The notes beneath the pieces were generated by a model. That model worked only from the letters and a program-made list of their open reading frames with translations. It was not told the origin of the DNA and did not search any database. A DNA stretch of 7,543 bases. Source: Verrucomicrobiota bacterium (GTDB lineage Bacteria > Verrucomicrobiota > Lentisphaeria > Victivallales > Victivallaceae). Shown one piece after another: positions 1 through 5,741 of the stretch. The stretch lies in the NCBI GenBank assembly GCA_023459755.1, contig JAEWSS010000345.1, positions 1 to 7,543 on the forward strand, given 5' to 3'. Made by a program: the position numbers and the translations under genes. Numbering within the stretch: the first letter of the stretch is position 1; each line of letters starts with the position of its first letter.

Positions 1-69
1 TAAAAATAAACCATGCGCAACGGGCGTTTGATAAATGTAAGTGAACAGCTCAACGGGAATTCTGGATTT

Positions 70-777
70 ATGAGAATATCGATTTTAATTGCGGCGATGA
101 CCGCTTTTTATGCGGTATGCCCGACGGCGCAGGCACAGGACGACATCGGCATGTTCGGCGGCCCCATGATGCCCCCGCCCGACGGCGAACCGCCGCCCGG
201 AATGATGCCCGGCGGCAACGGCGCACCGGACGGCGACGCCATGATGCCGCCCCCACCCGGCATTCCGGGCGACACCGGAAAAGCCGCGGCTGAAACTCCA
301 TTTTCCGGCATCGAAAGCGCCACGCCGGAACAATGGCGGACACTCTGCGATTACCTCAGAAAAAAATATCCGGAAGAATTTGCCGCCTTTGAAAAAATGC
401 AGTCCGGTTCGCCGCGCTCCGCCATCGCCGGCTACCGCAAACTGGCACTCCGCGACCGGCTGAAGCTGACCTCGCCGCGCGGACTTTCCGCCGCGTTGCC
501 CGACGATAAAAAAGTCATCGGCCGACGCGATGTATTCGCCAGACTCAAAAACGCCGAAGCCGCGATTGCCGCACAGTTTCCCGCCGAATACGAGCAAATG
601 ACCGAATTGCGAAAAATCGACCGCGCCGCCGCCAGAATCATGTTCGCCGCGCTCTACAAAAAGCTCGAAACGCCAGCCCGGAACGCAAAAAACGACGGCG
701 CGCAAAATGCGTCCGCTTCAGCCGGAAAAACATCGGCCGACAGCGCCGCAACGTTGAAAGGAAAGGAAAATTTATGA
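70..777 (+). CDS. Secreted protein of unknown function leading a T2SS operon
   Basis: This protein of 235 residues is not recognised as any named family. I chose the ATG at 70 because it directly precedes a convincing signal peptide: MRIS, then a hydrophobic stretch (residues 3-16), then a PTAQA-Q cleavage site near residue 22. An in-frame ATG at 13 would put 19 polar residues ahead of it and has no ribosome-binding site. The mature protein begins with a low-complexity Pro/Gly/Met segment (about residues 28-70, with MMPPP occurring twice). A charged, probably helical part follows (about 85-200) with two similar units, each containing [YF]P-x-E-[FY] and ending in Y-x-K-L or Y-K-K-L. The tail (201-235) is Ala/Ser/Lys-rich and probably disordered. 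Its stop overlaps the gspL start by 4 bp, which suggests coexpression with the secretion machine. It is probably periplasmic or surface-exposed; the role is unknown. It could be an accessory component or only a neighbour carried in the operon. Confidence 0.78.
   Translation: MRISILIAAMTAFYAVCPTAQAQDDIGMFGGPMMPPPDGEPPPGMMPGGNGAPDGDAMMPPPPGIPGDTGKAAAETPFSGIESATPEQWRTLCDYLRKKYPEEFAAFEKMQSGSPRSAIAGYRKLALRDRLKLTSPRGLSAALPDDKKVIGRRDVFARLKNAEAAIAAQFPAEYEQMTELRKIDRAAARIMFAALYKKLETPARNAKNDGAQNASASAGKTSADSAATLKGKENL
151..279 (+). repeat. Pro/Gly/Met-rich low-complexity coding segment
   Basis: Residues 28-70 of the first gene product are almost entirely Pro, Gly, Met and Asp. Short units recur, such as MMPPP (twice) and GMMPGG. 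This is imperfect low-complexity sequence inside a gene, probably a flexible linker just after the signal peptide, and not a separate element. Confidence 0.7.
762..768 (+). promoter_or_regulatory. Ribosome-binding site for gspL
   Basis: An AAAGGAA motif lies about 6 nt upstream of the ATG at 774, inside the last codons of the preceding gene. It supports that start and the ATGA overlap between the two genes. Confidence 0.7.
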
Positions 778-1985
778 GTTTTCTGATTCCGGACGAATTT
801 GCCGGACTGTCGCTCGGCCGCTCGACCTTGTCGGCGGTAACACTCAAACGAATCGGCGGCAAATTCAAACTTTTGAACAAAATCGAACTGCCGGTCGAAA
901 AAAACGACGCGCTGAAAACCGCCGCCGACACCGTCATCACCTCGGCCGACACCGTTCTGGCGGTCGCCGCCGCCCTGCCCGGCGCGGTGCTGTTCAGCTG
1001 TAAAACGCTGGACATCAGCCTTGACCGCCAGCGCGAAGCGCTTGAATTTGAACTCCCGCGCCACCTGGCGGCAACTGGAACATCCATGCATTTCGGCCAA
1101 ACCTTCACCCCCGACGGCGAAGGCGGCGGCACCGCCGGCGTTCTTGCGGCGCCCGGAGCGGCACTCAACTCCCGGTATAACGCTTTGAACGCCGCAGGGA
1201 TCAAGGCCGACGTTTTTCTGCATCCGGTTCAGGCACTGCCGCCGGAATGTGCAAAAATGGCGCTCAGTCTGCCCGACTTCGATCCCGATTACTACTGGCT
1301 GAACGGCGAATACGAACACGCCGCGGACAACTCCGACGCCGCCAATCTGAACGCTCCGCTCGCCGCCGCGCTGGAAAAATATATCGACGCCGCGGCGGAC
1401 GATATTCAAAAGTTTCTTGCCCCGATCCTTGTCGCCCTTTTCTGCGCCCGCCCGGAATTCAGCCGCCGCGTGAAACCGCTGCTTCCGCTTCTGCCTCCGA
1501 ATCTGCGCACCAGCCGCTGCCGGATCTGGATCAAAACCGCAGTCATTCTGGCCGCGCTGCTGGCACTCAACTACGGCTTTGCCGGAATCCGGGCCGCCGC
1601 CCGCAACCACTCCGCCTATCAGTCGGTGCAAAACGAACTTGACGCGGTGACCGGGAAATTCAACGCACTGAAAAAATCGGTCGCCGCCCGCGAACGCGGC
1701 GCAAAAGATATTCAGAAAGCGCTGGACGGCGCGGCCGCGGCCGAAAATCCGGCGGCGGACTGGGCGATGCTCGCCGCCCGACTGCCGGAGGGAACCACGG
1801 TAAACTACATCCGCTGGAACGGCGACACCGTTCAATTTGCGATCCAGACCACCGCCGATGATGATATTCCCCGCCTGCTGGCCAACACCCGGAAAAACGC
1901 AAAAGTCACAGTCAACAGCCAGAGTTCGCGCGGCGACTCCAGAATGCTGGAGCTGACGATGACCCGAACGGAGAACCGCAAATGA
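774..1985 (+). CDS. gspL: GspL-like T2SS inner-membrane platform protein (PilM-PilN-like architecture)
   Basis: This 403-residue protein has the GspL layout. A cytoplasmic actin-like domain (about 1-245) comes first, then one transmembrane helix (about 251-272, starting IWIKTAVILAALL), then a periplasmic helical stretch (about 275-320) and a small alpha/beta domain (about 325-400). The N-terminus GLSLGRSTLSAV matches the phosphate-1 loop of PilM/GspL proteins. The segment AAALPG...DISLDRQREALEFELPRHL (66-98) matches the conserved ALP and E-x-x motif region. The usual nucleotide-binding residues look absent: Ser replaces the expected Asp in the first loop, and no clear second DxGxxxT loop is seen. 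In the family, GspL recruits the ATPase GspE to the membrane and pairs with GspM. Here gspM follows with a 4-bp overlap and gspE lies downstream. Assignment is by architecture. A fused PilM-PilN protein of a pilus-like system is the alternative. Confidence 0.82.
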   Translation: MSFLIPDEFAGLSLGRSTLSAVTLKRIGGKFKLLNKIELPVEKNDALKTAADTVITSADTVLAVAAALPGAVLFSCKTLDISLDRQREALEFELPRHLAATGTSMHFGQTFTPDGEGGGTAGVLAAPGAALNSRYNALNAAGIKADVFLHPVQALPPECAKMALSLPDFDPDYYWLNGEYEHAADNSDAANLNAPLAAALEKYIDAAADDIQKFLAPILVALFCARPEFSRRVKPLLPLLPPNLRTSRCRIWIKTAVILAALLALNYGFAGIRAAARNHSAYQSVQNELDAVTGKFNALKKSVAARERGAKDIQKALDGAAAAENPAADWAMLAARLPEGTTVNYIRWNGDTVQFAIQTTADDDIPRLLANTRKNAKVTVNSQSSRGDSRMLELTMTRTENRK

Positions 1986-2584
1986 AGTTGAAAATCAAAA
2001 AAATCCTCTCCACTCCGGCCGGGAAACTCGCCGCCGCCGCCGCGGTGATGACGATCTCGCTGCTGCTGCTGGCAGTCAATTCGCTTGACATTTCCGGCGG
2101 CTGGCTCTCCGGAGCCTCCGGCGTCCGCCAGCTTCAGGCCGAACTCAACGCAAAATACGAAAAGTACAACCAGCTCGTCGCCGCCGACAATGCACTGAAA
2201 GTCAGAGAAAAACAGTACGAAGCGCTCCGCCGCTCCGCATTGCGCTCCGATTCCGGAACCGATGCCGACACCGCCGAAATCCTGCGCCGCAACGTCGAAA
2301 AATCAGCCGCCGAAGCCGGACTTCAACTCAACAACGCCGGAGCCGTCCGCGCCGGCGCGTTAAACGCCGAAATCACCGCCTATGAACTCGAACTTTCCGG
2401 CGGAGCCGCGCCGGAAAACATCGCCGAATTTCTGCTGGTTCTCAACCGGACGCAGCCGCGGGCGCAATGGCGGAAATTTGAGCTGCGCACCGGACGCGGT
2501 CCCGGAGCCGACGCCGGAAACCTGAACTTTTCCGGCACCCTGCTTCTGCTGGAATCACACGGTCGCGGAGGAGCGGAAAAATGA
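1982..2584 (+). CDS. gspM: GspM/PilO-like T2SS inner-membrane protein
   Basis: This small bitopic protein of 200 residues has a basic cytoplasmic N-terminus (MKLKIKKIL), one transmembrane helix (about 14-33), a charged heptad-like stretch likely to form a coiled coil (about 47-85), and a C-terminal domain (about 98-192) with the alternating helix/strand pattern of a ferredoxin-like fold. This is the architecture of GspM and PilO. Sequence similarity within these families is low, so the call relies on layout and on position directly after gspL. The family role is to heterodimerise with GspL in the inner-membrane platform. The start is fixed by a 4-bp ATGA overlap with gspL and by GGAG at 1970-1973, 8 nt upstream. 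The gene overlaps the next one in the same way. A PilO assignment cannot be excluded. Confidence 0.75.
   Translation: MKLKIKKILSTPAGKLAAAAAVMTISLLLLAVNSLDISGGWLSGASGVRQLQAELNAKYEKYNQLVAADNALKVREKQYEALRRSALRSDSGTDADTAEILRRNVEKSAAEAGLQLNNAGAVRAGALNAEITAYELELSGGAAPENIAEFLLVLNRTQPRAQWRKFELRTGRGPGADAGNLNFSGTLLLLESHGRGGAEK
2567..2573 (+). promoter_or_regulatory. Strong ribosome-binding site for gspC-like gene
   Basis: GGAGGAG lies 7 nt before the ATG at 2581, within the end of gspM. It is the strongest Shine-Dalgarno match in the window and confirms the overlapping start. Confidence 0.8.
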
Positions 2585-3402
2585 AAATTGCCTTGATCGC
2601 GCTAAACGCACTGTTGACAGTATTTCTGCTGTTCGCCCTGGCCGGACATTTTGAAGACACGCCGGACCAGGTGAAAATTTTGCCACCGCCACCCCGCACC
2701 GCTTCGGCCGAAAACACCGCCGCCAGCGGAAAAAATGACGTAAATGCCGCCGACACCGACATCTCAGACGACACCGTGCGTTCGGTCATCACGGCCAACC
2801 CGCTGTTTGGCTCGTCGTCCGACAACGGAAACGGATCGCGCCGCGGCGGCGCAACCATCGCGCTGGTCGGCACCGTGGCGGCCGGAGAACACTCCTCCGC
2901 GGTACTGCTGATCGGCGCGTCGCGCAACCGCGACTTCCGCGGCCGCGGCTTTGGCGGGCAGTCAACCTCACAAACGACGGACTACAGCTTCAAGCAGTAT
3001 CTCCGGCTGGGGGAAACCAACTCCGCCGGGTACAAACTCATTTCAGTTGAACCGGACAAAGTGGTCCTGACCCGCTCCGGAGAACGGCTGGAACTCTCCA
3101 TGTCCGCGCCGTCGCAGAACGCGCCGGCCGCCGTGGAGGCCAGAAACAACCAGTCGGCTCCGCGCCAGTTCACCACCCGCGACGCCGTTGCCATGCAGAT
3201 GTTCCAGAATATGCAGATGATGCGCATCATGGACCGGCTGACCCGGCTGCAGCAGCAGCGAACCGGTTCATCGCTCAGCGGCCGGCGCGGCGGCGGATCA
3301 TCGTCCGGTTCCGCCGGTTTTTCCGGCGGCATGGGCGGCGGCATGGGCGGCGGCGGCGGATTCTCCGGCGGCGGCATGGGCGGCGGCGGCCGTGGACGTT
3401 AA
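2581..3402 (+). CDS. gspC: GspC-like T2SS protein with HR domain and Gly/Met-rich tail
   Basis: This 273-residue protein starts with a short N-terminus and one transmembrane helix (about 3-21), followed by a Pro/Ala-rich periplasmic linker containing PPPP. Next comes the NPLF motif (73-76), typical of GspC proteins just before the HR domain. The HR domain (about 92-174) shows ALVGTV, then SSAVLL, then YLRLGE, then YKLISVEPDKVVL and ERLELSM, the usual beta-strand pattern. An insertion of about 24 polar residues (113-136) interrupts it. In the family, GspC links the inner-membrane platform to the N0 domain of the secretin GspD, whose gene comes next. There is no PDZ domain. Instead the C-terminus has a Met/Gln-rich, probably helical stretch (about 200-226) and a Gly/Ser/Met tail (about 235-273). 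PilP is the alternative, but PilP is normally a lipoprotein and this has a plain membrane anchor. Confidence 0.8.
   Translation: MKIALIALNALLTVFLLFALAGHFEDTPDQVKILPPPPRTASAENTAASGKNDVNAADTDISDDTVRSVITANPLFGSSSDNGNGSRRGGATIALVGTVAAGEHSSAVLLIGASRNRDFRGRGFGGQSTSQTTDYSFKQYLRLGETNSAGYKLISVEPDKVVLTRSGERLELSMSAPSQNAPAAVEARNNQSAPRQFTTRDAVAMQMFQNMQMMRIMDRLTRLQQQRTGSSLSGRRGGGSSSGSAGFSGGMGGGMGGGGGFSGGGMGGGGRGR
3325..3399 (+). repeat. GGC-rich tandem repeats encoding the GspC Gly/Met tail
   Basis: Two exact, adjacent copies of the 12-mer GGCGGCATGGGC lie at 3325-3336 and 3337-3348, and a third copy lies at 3370-3381. In the protein this gives two similar units that both begin GFSGG and run into Gly/Met sequence. 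It is within the reading frame and all units are multiples of three. Confidence 0.85.
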
Positions 3403-3443
3403 ACCGATTTTATGAAACAAAAAATATAAAAGGGTATTCCAAA
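3403..3443 (+). promoter_or_regulatory. AT-rich gap before gspD, with ribosome-binding site and possible internal promoter
   Basis: This 41-bp gap is markedly AT-rich compared with the GC-rich genes on both sides. AGGG at 3431-3434, 9 nt before the ATG at 3444, is the likely ribosome-binding site of gspD. TATAAA at 3425-3430 resembles a -10 box, but no clear -35 box lies at the right distance and the box sits very close to the start codon. A promoter here is therefore only a possibility. No terminator hairpin is seen, so readthrough from gspC is expected. Confidence 0.4.
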
Positions 3444-5741
3444 ATGAAAAAATGGCTTACAAGGTCGGTCGGAACGCTGCTGGCGGCACTCTGCTGCGCC
3501 TCCTGCTCGCTGGACGGAATTTTCGACGACCAGAAGGATGAAACGCCGGCCAGAATCGAAGACGCCGACCGCTACACCTTCATCAAACGCAACCGCAACG
3601 AGTCGGAACCCCGCCCGCGCGACGTTTCCGAAGAGGCGCTTCCGCCGGCGCAGGACGCCATTCCGCTGGCAAAAATCGACACCCCGGAACCGGTGACGGC
3701 AAAAACCGAGACCGTTGCGGCCAGGCCCGAACCCTTCTACGCCGAACTCATCACGCTCGACGCCGACGAGGAACTGCCGGTTCGCATATCGCTTAATTCA
3801 GCGCCGCTGATCGACGCGCTCCCGGCCTTCGCCGACATCCTCGGCTTCAACTTTATCGCCGACAGCGAAATCAAAAGCGCCGTCACCGTCAATATCGACT
3901 CTGTCCTGACCCGCCGCGAACTCTGGCAGACGCTTGAACAGCTGCTCGACCTCTCCGGATGCAGCGCAAAACTCGACGGCCAGATCGTCAACATCATTCC
4001 CGCCTCCAAACTCGGCGCCCGGAGCACGCTCGCCTCCGGCGGCAAAGACGCCCCGGAACTGATGTTCCGTCAGCTCAAAAACCTCACCGCCGCCAACGCT
4101 CAGGAAATGCTTCAACCCTTCTGCTCCGCCGCCGCCGTCATCAAACCGGTCACCGCCGTCAACGCGCTTCTGATCGCCGACACCCCGGCCAACGTGGCAA
4201 AACTCAACGAAATAATCGACCGCATCGACACCGGAAAACGCGCCAACTGGCCGCGCGGCGTCTACCGCTGCAGCAACGTCGTGCCGTCAACCGCCGCCGC
4301 CGAACTCGCCGCCCTGCTGCCGATACTCGGCTTCACCGTTGATCTCACCGGCGGCCAGTCGCAGGAGGCCGGAGCGGTTCAGCTCATGGGCGTTGACCGC
4401 CTTCAGATGCTGGTGGTCTCGGCCGCCACTCAGGACGCGCTTGATGAAATAGCCCGCTGGATCAATATTCTCGACACCGCCGACAACGCCCAGCAGGAGC
4501 GGGTCTATGTCTACAAAGTCACCAACGGCAAAGCCGAACAGCTGGCGCAGGCGCTGAGCATCGTTTTCAACGTCTCCACCGGAACCAGCCTGACCGTGGA
4601 TTCCGCCGACGCCATCGGCACCGGGGCCAATACCAAGAATCTCTCCAACACCGGCAGCGCCAACACCACCGACGGAGTGGACAATCTGCCCAATACGCTG
4701 GTTGACCGCTCGTCCAGCGTCTTTGAAGTTCCGGTCCGGCTTTTCGCCGACGGGGTCTACAACCGGCTGGTCATCCGCACCACGCCGCGCTGCTACGCGA
4801 TGGTCAAGGCGCTGCTCGACCGGCTCGACACCGTGCCGTCACAGGTGCTGATCCAGATCCTGCTGGTGGAGATCACACTCGACGACTCCACTTTGTTCGG
4901 CGTTGAATTCTCCTATGCCGGCTCCGGTTCCGGCGCCGACAGTCTGCTCCAGACCAACTACTCCGAACTTAAACCCGACGAGGGCGCCGGCGAAGGCTTC
5001 AGCTATCTTATCACCAACCCGGACGATCCGAGCCAGAAGTTCGGCTACCTCCGCGCCAAGGCCGGAAAAAGCCGCCTGAAGGTGATCTCAAGTCCGCAGG
5101 TGCTGGTGTCGAGCAACGCCACCGCCACCGTGCAAATCGGGTCGGACGTGCCGTACCAGACCGGATCGATCTCCAGCAGCAGTTCTTCGGGCGCCATCAC
5201 CAACTCATTTCAGTACCGCACCACCGGCATTGTGCTGGAAATCAAACCGCAGGTGACCAGCAATGACCTTATCTCGTTCGAAATATCGCAGGAAATATCC
5301 GAGGCGATAAAGACCACCACCAGCGACATCCAGTCGCCCACCATCACCGTCCGGAAAATCGAATCGACCATGACCATCGCCAACGGCCGCAGCATGATTT
5401 TAGGCGGCCTGATCCAGGAACGCGAAAAAGAGGCGATCGACACCGTGCCGATCATCTCCGAAATCCCGCTGGTCAATTCCCTGCTCGGCAAAACCGACAA
5501 ATCCATCGAACGCACCGAAGTGCTGATGATGATAACCGGATATGTCATCAATGAACGCAGTCCGGTGGAGGATCTGCTCCGCCGCTACAACGAGTCGGTC
5601 CGCGCGCTGAACACTTTTGAAAACAAACTCGAAGACGAATACCAGAAGGACGCCGCACAGCTTGACGACGCTCAGGCCGCCGTGCGGTCCGGCGACACTC
5701 CGGTGGTAATCAACCTCGACGCGGAGAACACCGGCAAATGA
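3444..5741 (+). CDS. gspD: Type II secretion system secretin GspD
   Basis: This outer-membrane channel of 765 residues, a normal to slightly long length for GspD, begins with a signal peptide (MKKWLTR, then a hydrophobic run to about residue 20). Cysteines at 17, 18 and 21 leave open a lipoprotein form at C21 (CASC), an imperfect lipobox. A Pro/Glu-rich linker (about 22-105) leads to N0 (about 110-186), N1 (about 204-262), N2 (about 272-345) and N3 (about 353-462), where a Ser/Thr/Asn-rich insertion lies at 378-427. The secretin core (about 467-700) shows VLIQILLVEITLDD, VISSPQVLVSSNATATVQIG, the gate motif VPYQTG, MILGGLIQE and the signature VPIISEIPLVNSLLG. The usual Gly and Phe of IPxxGxLF are Asn and Leu here. 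A charged helical tail (about 702-765) could be an S-domain-like or pilotin-binding segment. GspD forms the exit pore for folded substrates. The gspE start overlaps its stop by 4 bp. A PilQ-type secretin is less likely, since multiple N-domains match GspD and no AMIN domain is seen. Confidence 0.95.
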   Translation: MKKWLTRSVGTLLAALCCASCSLDGIFDDQKDETPARIEDADRYTFIKRNRNESEPRPRDVSEEALPPAQDAIPLAKIDTPEPVTAKTETVAARPEPFYAELITLDADEELPVRISLNSAPLIDALPAFADILGFNFIADSEIKSAVTVNIDSVLTRRELWQTLEQLLDLSGCSAKLDGQIVNIIPASKLGARSTLASGGKDAPELMFRQLKNLTAANAQEMLQPFCSAAAVIKPVTAVNALLIADTPANVAKLNEIIDRIDTGKRANWPRGVYRCSNVVPSTAAAELAALLPILGFTVDLTGGQSQEAGAVQLMGVDRLQMLVVSAATQDALDEIARWINILDTADNAQQERVYVYKVTNGKAEQLAQALSIVFNVSTGTSLTVDSADAIGTGANTKNLSNTGSANTTDGVDNLPNTLVDRSSSVFEVPVRLFADGVYNRLVIRTTPRCYAMVKALLDRLDTVPSQVLIQILLVEITLDDSTLFGVEFSYAGSGSGADSLLQTNYSELKPDEGAGEGFSYLITNPDDPSQKFGYLRAKAGKSRLKVISSPQVLVSSNATATVQIGSDVPYQTGSISSSSSSGAITNSFQYRTTGIVLEIKPQVTSNDLISFEISQEISEAIKTTTSDIQSPTITVRKIESTMTIANGRSMILGGLIQEREKEAIDTVPIISEIPLVNSLLGKTDKSIERTEVLMMITGYVINERSPVEDLLRRYNESVRALNTFENKLEDEYQKDAAQLDDAQAAVRSGDTPVVINLDAENTGK

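Noticed and set aside
13..69. Upstream in-frame ATG at 13 as the start of the first gene
   Set aside because: It would add 19 polar residues ahead of the signal peptide and has no ribosome-binding site; the ATG at 70 begins the signal peptide directly.
1..69. Possible operon promoter upstream of the first gene
   Set aside because: TTGATA at 28-33 resembles a -35 box, but no acceptable -10 box lies at 16-18 bp. The region is AT-richer than the genes, but I cannot support a promoter. The true one may lie outside the window.
654..1835. Long minus-strand open frame of 393 codons opposite the first gene and gspL
   Set aside because: High GC content yields long antisense open frames. The translation is rich in Arg, Gly, Ala and Phe with no recognisable domain, and the plus-strand genes here have family-level matches or a signal peptide and good ribosome-binding sites.
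2614..2619. TTGACA inside the start of the GspC gene, a perfect -35 box
   Set aside because: There is no -10-like sequence at the required distance, and the hexamer is explained by codons of the membrane helix.
3412..3429. Tiny open frame MKQKI in the gap before gspD
   Set aside because: Five codons, out of frame with gspD, with no ribosome-binding site; probably chance in AT-rich sequence.
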